From: JACPDH01 sp051305935
Lineage (GTDB): Bacteria > Acidobacteriota > Thermoanaerobaculia > Gp7-AA8
Reading direction: 5' to 3'
Assembly (NCBI GenBank): GCA_051305935.1
Contig: JBPPMG010000524.1
Coordinates: 1 to 27,357, forward strand
DNA: 27,357 bases
The number at the start of each line of letters is the position of its first letter. Position 1 is the stretch's first letter. The position numbers and the translations under genes were made by a program. A model generated the notes under the pieces. That model saw nothing but the letters and a program-made list of their open reading frames with translations. It was not told where the DNA came from and made no database searches. Shown here one piece after another: positions 16,793-24,769 of this stretch.

Positions 16793-19096
16793 ATGAAGAC
16801 CACTCGCGCCATCCTCGTCACCGCTCTCGTCACGTCACTCTTCTGTCTCCCGGCTCTCGCCGGGGCGAAACTCACGATCAACAACCTCGACGGTCCGAGC
16901 GAAGGCTTCAACGACCCGACCCCCGCGACTCCCGTGGGCGGCAACACCGGCACGACGATCGGCCAGCAGCGGCTCATCGCGTTTCAGCGCGCCGCGGATC
17001 TCTGGGCAGAAACGCTCGACTCCGACGCCGAGATCGTCATCGACGCCCGCTTCGACCCGCTCGACTGTGACGCGTCTTCCGCCGTCCTCGGCAGCGCGGG
17101 CCCACGCTGGATCGGATCCGACTTCCCCGGTGCTCCGGTCGCCGACATCTGGTTCCACGGCGCGATCGTCAACCGCCTCTCCGGAGAAGACGGCGACACC
17201 GCCCGCGCCGAGATCAACGCGCGCTTCAACTCCGACCTGGGTAAGCCCGGCTGCCTCAGCGGCAGCGGCTGGTACTACGGCCTCGACAACGAGAACGGCA
17301 CGAAGATCGACCTGCTCGTCGTTCTGCTCCACGAATTCGGCCACGGCCTCGGCTTCTCCGAGTTCGTCGACTCGGATACCGGCGAGTTCATCGACAACCA
17401 GGTCGACGCCTACGCCAGCTTCCTCTTCGACAACGAGACGAACAAGCGCTGGAGCGCGATGACGAATGCCGAGCGGCTCGCGTCATCGGTGAACACGGGA
17501 GCGGTCGTGCTCGACGGGCCTAACGTCGTCGCCGACGCGCCGCAGTTCCTCGAAGGCAACGGCCCGCCGCGCGTCGTCGTCACCACGCCCGCTTCGATCG
17601 CCACCAACTACTCCGCGGCGAAGGCGCAGTTCGGCGGGTCGCTCGCTTTCGGCGGCCCCGTGTCGGGCGCCTTCATCCTTGCATTGGATCCGACGGACGT
17701 CGCCGGCGTGCTCACCACCGATGGCTGCTCGGCCCTGACCAACGCCGCGGAGGTCAACGGGAAGATCGCCCTCGTCGACCGAGGGACCTGCACGTTCGTG
17801 ATCAAGGCGAAGAACCTGCAGAATGCCGGCGCGACCGGCGTGATCATCGTCAACAACGAGGACAACTCGAACCCTCCGCCGCTCGGGGGCACGGATTCGA
17901 CGATCACGGTTCCGGTCGTCGGCATCTCGAAGCCCGACGGAGCGACGATCAAGGCGCAACTCGGCAACGGCGTCAGCGGCCGCCTGGAGCTCGGCCCCTC
18001 GACCGCGCTCTCCGGTGCCGACACGAGCGATCGTCCCCTCGTGTTCGCACCAGGTGCCTTCTCCCCCGGCTCGTCCACCTCGCACTACGACACGTCGGCT
18101 TCCCCCAACCTCCTCATGGAACCGAACATCAACGACGACCTGACGGTCGATGTCGACCTCACCGAATCGTACTTCCGTGACGCCGGCTGGTTCACGTCCT
18201 CCACGATGACGCTCACGATGAACGACAGCCTCGCGGTTGACGTCGACGGCGACGGCAAGGCCGATCCCGGTGACCGGATTCGCTACTCCCTCACCGTCAC
18301 GAACACGGCCGGCGCCGGCGCGACGAGCGTCGTCCTCACGAACACTCCCGATGCAAATACCACGCTCGTCACCGGCTCCGTGCAGACCTCGAGCGGGTCC
18401 GTCAGCAAAGGCAACGGCGCGAGCGACACCTCGGTCGAGGTCGCCCTGACGGGGCTCAAGCCCGGAGCGACCGCGACGGCGCAGTTCGACGTGGTCGTGA
18501 AGAGTGGCATCTCCGCGGCCGTGAGCTCGATCGTCAGCCAGGCAAATCTCGCCGGCTCGAACTTTGCGACCGTCCCGTCCGACGATCCCGACACGACCGC
18601 GGCGGGCGATGCGACATCGACTCCTCTCGACCTCAGTCCGCTGAAAGTCGACAAGACGGTCGTCGTCACGGCCGATGCCGATGCGAGCGGCGGCGTCACC
18701 TCGGGCGACACCCTCACCTACACGATCTCGGTCAGGAACGAGGGCACGACGACGATCAACGACCTGGTGCTCACCGACGCTCCCGACACGAACACCTCGA
18801 TCGTCGCCGGCAGCGTGACGACCTCGCAGGGATCGATCGTCTCGGGCAACGATCCGGGAGCGGCAATCGTCAACGTGAGTCTCGGCACCCTCGCCTCGGG
18901 GCTGAGCGCCACGATCACGCTCTCCGTCAACGTCAACGCAGGAATCGCGACCGCGACCACGATGATCCTCAACCAGGCGACCGTCACCAGCAGCAACGTG
19001 CCGGCCGTCCTCTCGAACGATCCGCGCAATTCCGTGCCTGGCGATCCCACGATCATCGGCATGCAACTTCTGCGCAAGCGCACGACGCGACCCTAA
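16793..19096 (+). CDS. Secreted zinc metalloprotease with PA domain and two DUF11 domains
   Basis: A 767-residue exported protein. The ATG at 16793 follows AGGAG (16781-16785) by seven bases and gives a clean signal peptide (MKTTRAILVTALVTSLFCLP, then ALAGA). The zinc-binding helix HEFGHGLGFSE has His180, Glu181 and His184; where metzincins have a third His or Asp there is Glu190. A protease-associated (PA) domain lies at about 305-405 (GKIALVDRGTCTFVIKAKNL, NAGATGVIIVNNED). Two DUF11-type beta domains follow, about 470-605 (DPGDRIRYSLTVTNTAGAGA) and 620-755 (SGDTLTYTISVRNEGTTTIN). They are surface or stalk modules. It should act outside the cell on proteins; the substrate is unknown. The C-terminus (LLRKRTTRP) has no anchor motif. 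Confidence 0.9.
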   Translation: MKTTRAILVTALVTSLFCLPALAGAKLTINNLDGPSEGFNDPTPATPVGGNTGTTIGQQRLIAFQRAADLWAETLDSDAEIVIDARFDPLDCDASSAVLGSAGPRWIGSDFPGAPVADIWFHGAIVNRLSGEDGDTARAEINARFNSDLGKPGCLSGSGWYYGLDNENGTKIDLLVVLLHEFGHGLGFSEFVDSDTGEFIDNQVDAYASFLFDNETNKRWSAMTNAERLASSVNTGAVVLDGPNVVADAPQFLEGNGPPRVVVTTPASIATNYSAAKAQFGGSLAFGGPVSGAFILALDPTDVAGVLTTDGCSALTNAAEVNGKIALVDRGTCTFVIKAKNLQNAGATGVIIVNNEDNSNPPPLGGTDSTITVPVVGISKPDGATIKAQLGNGVSGRLELGPSTALSGADTSDRPLVFAPGAFSPGSSTSHYDTSASPNLLMEPNINDDLTVDVDLTESYFRDAGWFTSSTMTLTMNDSLAVDVDGDGKADPGDRIRYSLTVTNTAGAGATSVVLTNTPDANTTLVTGSVQTSSGSVSKGNGASDTSVEVALTGLKPGATATAQFDVVVKSGISAAVSSIVSQANLAGSNFATVPSDDPDTTAAGDATSTPLDLSPLKVDKTVVVTADADASGGVTSGDTLTYTISVRNEGTTTINDLVLTDAPDTNTSIVAGSVTTSQGSIVSGNDPGAAIVNVSLGTLASGLSATITLSVNVNAGIATATTMILNQATVTSSNVPAVLSNDPRNSVPGDPTIIGMQLLRKRTTRP

Positions 19097-19103
19097 CACT
19101 CTC

Positions 19104-19140
19104 GCGGAGCGGCCGGCACGGCTGGTCGCTCCGCAGCTTT
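19104..19140 (+). terminator. Terminator hairpin after the metalloprotease gene
   Basis: GCGGAGCG (19104-19111) pairs perfectly with CGCTCCGC (19127-19134), with further inner pairing, then AGCTTT. It begins seven bases after the stop codon and ends just before the next gene. Confidence 0.6.
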
Positions 19141-19148
19141 GCTCGACG

Positions 19149-19727
19149 ATGACGCCGACGGCCACGCTCCTCGAAGCTCTCTCCGCATTCGAACCGTTCG
19201 ACGACACCGAGCGCGCCCACCACGCCGCGATCACGCGGCTCGTCGAGCGCACTCCCCGGCCGTTCTCGCGTCACACTTTCGAGCCGGGCCACGTCACCGC
19301 GTCGGCCTTCATCGTCGATCCCACCGGGACGCGCCTGCTCCTGCACCACCACCGCCGCCTCGACCGATGGTTGCAGATGGGCGGCCACGTCGACGACGGC
19401 GAGCTCGTCGTCGATGCCGCGCTGCGCGAGGCGCACGAGGAGTCAGGGCTCAGCCAGCTCGAGCTGGTCGGTGTCCTGCCATTCGACCTCGACATCCACG
19501 CGATCCCCGCGGGGAAGGGCGAACCCGCCCACGCGCACTTCGACGTCCGCTACATCGTTCGCGCCGCCGACCCCGCCACAATCCGAATCGCCCCCGAAGA
19601 ATCGAACGCCCTCCGCTGGTTCACCCTCGACGAAGCCGCCGAAGCGATGGCGAGCCCCGAGTCACGAAGGGCGATCCTTAAGGTCGGAAGAACAATTGCG
19701 GATTGCGGAATGCGGATTGCGGAATGA
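19149..19727 (+). CDS. Nudix hydrolase
   Basis: A 192-residue protein with an exact Nudix box: Gly79 x5 Glu85 x7 Arg93-Glu94 x2 Glu96-Glu97 (GGHVDDGELVVDAALREAHE, then ESGL). This box binds the metals that cleave nucleoside-diphosphate-linked substrates. The N-terminal 45 residues form a helical lead; HVTASAFIVDPTGTRLLLHH is the first strand pair. Flanking parts resemble the ADP-ribose / NTP pyrophosphatase-type members but the substrate cannot be told. The last nine residues (ADCGMRIAE) are encoded by TTGCGGA/ATGCGGA heptamers, so the repeat seems to have changed the C-terminus. The start follows a terminator-like hairpin; no clear Shine-Dalgarno is seen. Confidence 0.9.
   Translation: MTPTATLLEALSAFEPFDDTERAHHAAITRLVERTPRPFSRHTFEPGHVTASAFIVDPTGTRLLLHHHRRLDRWLQMGGHVDDGELVVDAALREAHEESGLSQLELVGVLPFDLDIHAIPAGKGEPAHAHFDVRYIVRAADPATIRIAPEESNALRWFTLDEAAEAMASPESRRAILKVGRTIADCGMRIAE
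19694..19727 (+). repeat. Heptamer array overlapping the Nudix gene end (TTGCGGA type)
   Basis: TTGCGGA, TTGCGGA, ATGCGGA, TTGCGGA, ATGAG run into and supply the stop codon of the Nudix gene. Same type and same sense as the arrays after clpA and aat. Confidence 0.75.
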
Positions 19728-19818
19728 GCTCCGCGCATCGACAGCGCCTGCGGAAAGAAACTGGGATCGGTGACCGCGTTGCCGCACCAATCACAGTTCT
19801 GGCGTAGCACGTGCGACC

Positions 19819-19941
19819 TGTCGCCCTGAGCGAAGCGAAGGGCCTCTCAGGCTTCTACCGTCCAGACCTTCAGCCCAATCCTGATCGCGCAACGATAGAA
19901 GCCAGAGAAGTCCTTCACTCCGCTTCACTCCGTCCAGGCCG
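19819..19941. repeat. GTCGTCCTGAGCG-family repeat, degenerate inverted pair
   Basis: Left copy 19819-19860 (TGTCGCCCTGAGCGAAGCGA ... GGCTTCTACCG). A weaker inverted copy lies at about 19893-19935 (CGATAGAAGCCAGAGAAGTC ...) with several mismatches. The 303-bp gap 19728-20030 between the convergent Nudix and cyclase genes holds this element and nothing else I can identify. Confidence 0.6.
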
Positions 19942-20030
19942 CGCCAGTGGAGCGATGCCGGCTCCATCCTGTAGCGCAGACCAACGACGGATCCGTCGGA
20001 TGACCCGGCGCTCCGTGCCTCCCATTCCCC

Positions 20031-22784
20031 CTACTTCTCCTTCAACGTCCACACCCGATCCCACTCCGGGCCCGGGGGGTTCGCGAGGTAGTAGGCGGAG
20101 CGTTCCTTGTAGACCTTCGACGGGCCGTCGCTCGGGTGTGCTCTGAGCGCGGCGTCGAAACGCTGCATCGCCTCGCTCCAGCGCTGCTGCTTGTAGAGCG
20201 CGAGCCCCGAATCGTAATAGTCGAGCGTGTCCCTCATGTTAGGGAACGTCTGCTCGTCGTGGTGCGCGAGGGCCTCGAACACGGCAACCGGCAGGTCCTT
20301 CCCCTTCACGCGCATCAGGTCGATCTCGCGGAGCGGCGTGTGCTTCTTCATGCTCGCCACCGTGAACTCGCTCACCAGCACCTTCACGCCGTAGAGCTTC
20401 GTCGCCCCCTCGAGCCGCGAGGCGAGGTTCACGCTGTCGCCAATCGCCGTGTACTCCATCCGCTTCGGCGAGCCGATACTCCCGACGATCGCGTCGCCCG
20501 TCGAGATCCCAACCCCGATGTCGATCGGCGCCTTCCCTTCGCGCACGCGCTTCGCGTTGAGCTCGCGCAGCACGACGATCATGTCGTTCGCCGTCGCCAC
20601 CGCGTTCTCTGCGTCCCCTTCGCGCTCGAACGGCGCGCCGAACAGCGACATGATCGCGTCGCCGATGTACTTGTCGAGAATCCCGCCGTTGCGGAACACC
20701 ACCTCGACCATCTGCTCGAAGTACTCGTTGAGCATCGAGACCGTCTCGCGCGCTCCGAGCGCCTCGGCGACGGTCGTGAAGCTGCGGATGTCGGAGAAGA
20801 GGATCGAGATCTTCTGCGACTTGCCGCCCAGCACTCCCTCGCCTTCCTGAAGCAACTGCTCGGCCACTTCCTTCGACATGTAGCGCGACATCGTCGAGCG
20901 CACCCGTTTCTCGCTCGTGATGTCTTCCAGGATCAGCAGCGACCCGAGATTCTCACCTTTCGCGTCGCGGAGCGGCACCGTCGTGAGGTTCACCGACGCA
21001 CTCGTCTTGTCGCGCAGGCTCAGGTCGGCGTCGAGGTTGATGTCGATCGCCCCGCTCTCCTCGACCCGCGCGATGCTCCGCGCCACCCAGTCGTTCGCCG
21101 AACCGAGCAGTTCGTCGGCCTTCTTGCCGACGAGCGCTTCCGAAGTCTGCTTCAGGATGCGGATCGCAGGGTCGTTCACCTTCGCCACCCGCCGCTCGTT
21201 GTCGAGCGAGATCATCCCGTTCGACGTCGAGCGCAGGATGCTCTCGTTGTAGTTCTGCACCCGCATCACGTCTTCGAAGAGACGCGCGTTCTCGAGCGCG
21301 ACCGCAATCTGTGCCGTGAATGCCCGCAGCCGCGACTCGTCCTTCGTCGTGAACTGCCCGCCCCCCTGCTTGTTCAGGACCTGCGTCACGCCGATACAAC
21401 TGCCGTCCTTCGAGAAGATCGGCATCGCGAGAATGCTTCGCGTCGTGTAGCCGGTCTTGAGATCGATCTCCTTGTTGAATCGTTTGTCGTTGTGCGGGTT
21501 GGCGATGTTCGCCGGCATCCCCGTCCGGAACACCGAGCCCGCAACGCCCTGCGACGCGGGAATCCGGATCTCCCTCCGCGCCCCGGGCATCGGCACCTCG
21601 GAGCTTCCGCTCGGCACCGGGATCTCCTTCGTGTTGAGCCCCTCGGCGAAGCGAGAGAAGAGCTCGTCCGTCTTGCGGTCGTAGAGGAAGAGCGTGGAGC
21701 GGTCGGCGTCGAGCAGCCCGGTCGTCGCGCGCATGATCCGCTCGAGGAGCACGTCGAGCTGCAGCTCGCCCATCAGCGACTGGCTCATCTCGAGGATGCG
21801 CACTTCCTCGCGCAACTCGTCGACCATCAGGTTGAAGCCGCGGAACAGCTCCGCGTACTCGTCGGTCGACATGATCTCGAGCCGGACGTCGAGGTCGCCC
21901 TTCTCGACCTTCGCCATCGCGTCGATCAGTTTCCTCGCTGAACGGGAAACCTCCTGCGCCGTGAGCGCCGACATCACCATCGCTCCGATGACGCAGACCG
22001 CGACGACGCCGAAGACCCAGATCCGCAAATCGAGCTTCTGCTGCGCCGTGGCCGACGCGCCGATCTGCAACAGCAGTCGGTCGACCTTGAAAATCACCGA
22101 GCCTGTGAGAAAGACGAGCGGGAGCGCGCTGACGAAGATCGCGAGATAAAGGAGCTTGTTGCGCAGGCTCGTCGAGCGCAGCGCCTGCTGGTCCTCGTCG
22201 CGCAGGTCGCGGGAGTACGCCGAGAGGCGCTCGATCACCGGTTGCACGTCGCGCGAAACCGAGAAGAACTCGAAGATCGCGTGCGTAGGCGACGCGAAGA
22301 AGACGACGATCGTGAAGAAGATGAAGATCTGCCAGTCGTAGAACGCAGCGCCGAAGAAGACGTTCTCGAGATAGAGCAGCAGCGTCACCGCGATCGCTGC
22401 GAGGGGACCGTGCATCGTGGTCACGCGCACGGCCGAGAGGAACGGCATGTTCAGCGCACGTGCCTTGGCGCGCGAGGCGTCTTCCTCGTTCGGCATCTCG
22501 CCGCGGTCGAGCATCCGCAGCACCTTCAGGATCGGCGCGAGATGCCGGTTGATCATGAAGAAATCGGGGCCGAGATAGAGCGCCATCGCGAACGGCGTCC
22601 CGCCGAGGAGGAACATCCACTGGGTGGCGGAGAACTCGAGCCCGAGATAGACGAGAAGGAAGACGAGGGCCACGGCCACGGCAGAGCCCTGAAAGTAAAG
22701 CCAGATGAGGCGGCGATGGAGCGATCGCGCGCTATCGAGCCGTCCCGTCCCCGGGACGGTGTGCGGCTGGGTCTCGTCTGGCAT
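20031..22784 (-). CDS. Membrane adenylate cyclase with HAMP, GAF and PAS domains
   Basis: A 917-residue class III nucleotide cyclase. Order: six membrane helices (about 27-49, 55-72, 118-140, 150-172, 211-233, 255-275), HAMP 275-330, GAF 340-505, PAS 515-625, catalytic domain 655-840 and a C-terminal TPR-like tail (YYDSGLALYKQQRWSEAMQR). Metal-binding Asp665 (ILFSDIRSFT) and Asp709 (GILDKYIGDAIMSLFGAP), Lys705 and Asp783 (EYTAIGDSVNLASR) for adenine, Asn786 and Arg790 for the transition state are all present, so an active ATP cyclase making cyclic AMP is expected. The GAF domain has the spaced N-K-F-D-E residues (NKQGGGQFTTKDE) of cyclic-nucleotide-binding GAFs, which suggests feedback by cyclic nucleotides. 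The start is preceded by TATTCT ending eight bases upstream. Confidence 0.94.
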   Translation of the reverse strand: MPDETQPHTVPGTGRLDSARSLHRRLIWLYFQGSAVAVALVFLLVYLGLEFSATQWMFLLGGTPFAMALYLGPDFFMINRHLAPILKVLRMLDRGEMPNEEDASRAKARALNMPFLSAVRVTTMHGPLAAIAVTLLLYLENVFFGAAFYDWQIFIFFTIVVFFASPTHAIFEFFSVSRDVQPVIERLSAYSRDLRDEDQQALRSTSLRNKLLYLAIFVSALPLVFLTGSVIFKVDRLLLQIGASATAQQKLDLRIWVFGVVAVCVIGAMVMSALTAQEVSRSARKLIDAMAKVEKGDLDVRLEIMSTDEYAELFRGFNLMVDELREEVRILEMSQSLMGELQLDVLLERIMRATTGLLDADRSTLFLYDRKTDELFSRFAEGLNTKEIPVPSGSSEVPMPGARREIRIPASQGVAGSVFRTGMPANIANPHNDKRFNKEIDLKTGYTTRSILAMPIFSKDGSCIGVTQVLNKQGGGQFTTKDESRLRAFTAQIAVALENARLFEDVMRVQNYNESILRSTSNGMISLDNERRVAKVNDPAIRILKQTSEALVGKKADELLGSANDWVARSIARVEESGAIDINLDADLSLRDKTSASVNLTTVPLRDAKGENLGSLLILEDITSEKRVRSTMSRYMSKEVAEQLLQEGEGVLGGKSQKISILFSDIRSFTTVAEALGARETVSMLNEYFEQMVEVVFRNGGILDKYIGDAIMSLFGAPFEREGDAENAVATANDMIVVLRELNAKRVREGKAPIDIGVGISTGDAIVGSIGSPKRMEYTAIGDSVNLASRLEGATKLYGVKVLVSEFTVASMKKHTPLREIDLMRVKGKDLPVAVFEALAHHDEQTFPNMRDTLDYYDSGLALYKQQRWSEAMQRFDAALRAHPSDGPSKVYKERSAYYLANPPGPEWDRVWTLKEK

Positions 22785-22792
22785 TCCGCGTC

Positions 22793-22798
22793 AGAATA
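22793..22798 (-). promoter_or_regulatory. -10 box of the cyclase gene, near-leaderless spacing
   Basis: TATTCT on the minus strand ends eight bases before the ATG at 22784. Confidence 0.4.
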
Positions 22799-23042
22799 GC
22801 GCAGCGGAGCAAAGGGCGCTAGAACGATCCCGAGGGGGAGACGCGCCGGCCGCCGGCGGCCCTGAACGGCGCTTGTAGACGGGAGGAAATCCAAGGCTTC
22901 CCGGGGCACCGGATGTCAGGAAACGGCAACGGCGCGCGAGCGGCGACGGAGTCTGGAAACAACGACACCGCGAGCGGCCGAGACAGTTCGCTCGACTGCT
23001 GATCGTCGCCCACCTCCGCGCGCCGCCGCGCCTCCCCGCCTG
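22799..23042. other. Non-coding gap, no gene recognised
   Basis: Between the cyclase promoter and the heptamer array. It contains a GC palindrome (GCCGGCCGCCGGCGGCC at 22847-22863) and no frame with protein-like composition. No tRNA or other structured RNA was recognised. Confidence 0.5.
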
Positions 23043-23210
23043 CTTTGACCTATCACCTTTGCCTATGACCTTTGAACTACGACCTCTGCCTCTCGCCTCC
23101 TCGCCTCCTCGCCTGCTCTGGCCTTTGGCCTTTGGCCTTTGGCCTCTGGCCTTTGGCCTCTGGCCTTTTGCTTTTGGCCTGATGGCCTCTGGCCTTTGGC
23201 CTGCCTCATC
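23043..23210 (+). repeat. Long heptamer array before the CPBP protease gene (TTTGGCC type)
   Basis: A degenerate lead (TTTGACC, TATCACC, TTTGCCT, then TTTGAAC, TACGACC, TCTGCCT and CTCGCCTC units) passes into a clean run from 23117 to 23201: TCTGGCC, three TTTGGCC, TCTGGCC, TTTGGCC, TCTGGCC, TTTTGCT, TTTGGCC, a TGATGGCC break, TCTGGCC, TTTGGCC, ending TGCCTCATC. The end is identical to that of the array at 3735-3770. Frames through it encode repeated PLAFGLW-like peptides and are rejected as coding. Confidence 0.85.
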
Positions 23211-23213
23211 AGC

Positions 23214-23219
23214 GACAAT
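23214..23219 (+). promoter_or_regulatory. Possible -10 box of the CPBP gene
   Basis: GACAAT ends nine bases before the ATG at 23229 and lies just after the heptamer array. Confidence 0.35.
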
Positions 23220-23228
23220 CACCCACGC

Positions 23229-24020
23229 ATGGGCACAACCGGCATCATCGCGATCGGCGTCGCTCTCTCGGCCTCGGGGGCGATCATCGGCTTGAACGAG
23301 GCGAAGGGGCTTCTGAGCCAGGATCGATTCCCGTCAAAGGGCTATCGCTACGCGGCCTACACCCTGCTCGTCGGTCTCTTCGTCTTCGTGACGGCGCTCG
23401 TGACGATGGCGTCGCGGAAACCGGCGACCGCGGCCGACCTCGCGGCGATGCCGTTCTGGTCGCTCTTCATGATGCACGCGATCCTCGTCGTCTTCCTCGT
23501 CTGCTGGTGGCTGGTGGCGGGTCGTCCGAATCTGCTCACCTTCTTCAACATCAAGCGCGAGAACGTTGGAGCGGACGCGCTCTCCGGCGTCGCGATCGGC
23601 GTCGGCGGCTGGGTACTCACGGTCAGCGTCGCGATGGTGATCGGGCTGCTCGTCCAGGCGTTCGGGAACATGGACGAGCCGCTGCATCCGCCGGCGGCGA
23701 TCCCGTGGATGGCCTCGCTCCCCTGGTTCAAGAAGCTGCTGATCGTCTTCTCGGCGATGACCTTCGAAGAGCTCTTTTTCCGAGGATGGTTGCAGAAGCG
23801 GGTCGGCCTGCTCGCGTCCACCGCGGCCTTCGTCATCGCCCACGCCGGCTTCGGCGAGCCGCTCATGTTCGTCGGCATCACCGTCGTCTCGCTCGTGATC
23901 GGCTACGTCTTCTACCGCACGAAGAGCCTGCTCCCCTGCATCATCGCGCACGGCGTCTTCGACGCCATCCAGCTCTTCATCGTGATCCCGGTGGCACTGC
24001 AGCTCATGCCGAAGGGGTAG
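23229..24020 (+). CDS. CPBP-family intramembrane glutamic protease
   Basis: A 263-residue polytopic membrane protein of the CAAX-protease / bacteriocin-processing (CPBP, Abi) family. The catalytic motifs are complete: EExxxR at Glu180-Glu181-Arg185 (FEELFFRGWLQKR), FxxxH ending at His205 (FVIAHAGFG), and HxxxD at His241-Asp245 (IIAHGVFDAIQ). About seven or eight hydrophobic helices are visible (5-22, 42-60, 78-97, 115-143, 168-180, 195-228, 233-258). The ATG at 23229 is chosen because longer frames run through the heptamer array and give repeat peptides. In other bacteria such proteins process peptides, mature prenylated-like substrates or give immunity; the target here is unknown. No bacteriocin gene is adjacent. 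Confidence 0.92.
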   Translation: MGTTGIIAIGVALSASGAIIGLNEAKGLLSQDRFPSKGYRYAAYTLLVGLFVFVTALVTMASRKPATAADLAAMPFWSLFMMHAILVVFLVCWWLVAGRPNLLTFFNIKRENVGADALSGVAIGVGGWVLTVSVAMVIGLLVQAFGNMDEPLHPPAAIPWMASLPWFKKLLIVFSAMTFEELFFRGWLQKRVGLLASTAAFVIAHAGFGEPLMFVGITVVSLVIGYVFYRTKSLLPCIIAHGVFDAIQLFIVIPVALQLMPKG

Positions 24021-24050
24021 GGGCGGCGCGACCACATTCGACCGAGTGAA

Positions 24051-24080
24051 TTGGGACCGCGAAGGAACCAGCTGTAGAAT
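24051..24080 (+). promoter_or_regulatory. Promoter of the first nucleotidyltransferase module
   Basis: TTGGGA (24051-24056), 18-base spacer, TAGAAT (24075-24080), ending six bases before the ATG. A copy of this promoter stands at 25503-25532 before the remnant gene. Confidence 0.55.
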
Positions 24081-24086
24081 CACCGC

Positions 24087-24290
24087 ATGCCTGCGGAAGA
24101 CGCACCCGCGAAGGGTCGGGACTCGATGGACGAGGTGATCGAAGTTTACAAGCGTGACGTCGATCGCACGCTGCTGCGGGAAAACCTCGCGAAGACCCCC
24201 ACCGAACGTCTTCAGACTCTCCAGCAACTGCAGCGGTTTGCGGAGGAGCTTCGACGGGCAGGGAGCGCGGAGAGGAACAAGCGTGGTTGA
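24087..24290 (+). CDS. Small antitoxin-like partner of a nucleotidyltransferase
   Basis: A 67-residue charged, helical protein (MDEVIEVYKRDVDRTLLREN, LAKTPTERLQTLQQLQRFAE). The motif with DRTLLRENLAKTPTERL is a pattern I associate with small genes placed in front of minimal nucleotidyltransferases. The reading frame ends at 24290 and overlaps the GTG of the next gene (24283) by eight bases, so the pair is coupled. A leaderless TAGAAT promoter precedes it. Expected role: antitoxin or binding partner of the nucleotidyltransferase. The function is inferred from context only. Confidence 0.72.
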   Translation: MPAEDAPAKGRDSMDEVIEVYKRDVDRTLLRENLAKTPTERLQTLQQLQRFAEELRRAGSAERNKRG

Positions 24291-24756
24291 CTTCGAGGGC
24301 CTGCTTCGCGCGCTGAGCGGTGCGGGAGTCGATTTCATCATTATTGGCGGAGTTGCTGCGACCGCGCACGGGTCGGCCCGGCTGACCACCGATCTCGACA
24401 TCGTCTATTCGCGGGCGCCGGAAAACCTCGAGAGAATCGTAAAGGCCCTGGCGCCCCACGCGCCTTATCTGCGGGGAGCGCCCCCCGGGCTTCCGTTCCG
24501 ACTCGACATCGAAACGATGCGTGCAGGCTTGAACTTCACCCTGACAACCAGCCTCGGGCCGATCGATCTGATTGGCGAAGCCGCGGGGGGCGGATCGTTC
24601 CCGAACCTGGAGAACCGGACCATCGTGCTGCTGCTTTTCGGGATTGAGTGTCGATGTGTCGATCTCGATACCCTGATTCGCCTGAAGCGCGCCGCCGGAA
24701 GACCGAAGGACCTCGAGACAATCGCTGAGCTCGAGCTGCGACGCGAAGAGCAGTAG
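24283..24756 (+). CDS. Minimal nucleotidyltransferase (toxin-like)
   Basis: A 157-residue protein with the nucleotidyltransferase fold signature: Gly22-Gly23 in IIIGGVAATAHGSARLTTDL, the metal pair Asp37 and Asp39 (TTDLDIVYSR), and a third acid at Asp95 (LGPIDLIGE). The C-terminal LDTLIRLKRAAGRPKDLETI is typical of such single-domain proteins. The GTG start at 24283 is preceded by AGAGGA six bases upstream; longer frames are antiparallel to the partner gene. Relatives transfer nucleotides to RNA or proteins, often as toxins paired with small antitoxins or HEPN proteins. No HEPN gene is here; the partner is the overlapping 67-residue gene. The activity is expected, not shown. Confidence 0.82.
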   Translation: MVDFEGLLRALSGAGVDFIIIGGVAATAHGSARLTTDLDIVYSRAPENLERIVKALAPHAPYLRGAPPGLPFRLDIETMRAGLNFTLTTSLGPIDLIGEAAGGGSFPNLENRTIVLLLFGIECRCVDLDTLIRLKRAAGRPKDLETIAELELRREEQ

Positions 24757-24769
24757 CCGGCCGCTTTAC

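Noticed and set aside
17483..19252. 589-codon minus-strand frame across the metalloprotease
   Set aside because: Arg/Gly/Asp-rich shadow; the plus strand has signal peptide, zinc motif, PA and DUF11 domains.
20136..21941. 601-codon plus-strand frame antisense to the cyclase
   Set aside because: His/Arg/Leu-rich shadow of a protein with all catalytic residues on the other strand.
22847..22863. GC palindrome as an operator or origin element
   Set aside because: GC-only palindromes are expected by chance in such sequence and no other element supports a function.
23043..23228. N-terminal extension of the CPBP protein or separate peptides (PLAFGLW repeats) from the heptamer array
   Set aside because: A seven-base period gives repeat peptides in every frame; the encoded text reflects the repeat, not selection, and the normal CPBP start is at 23229.
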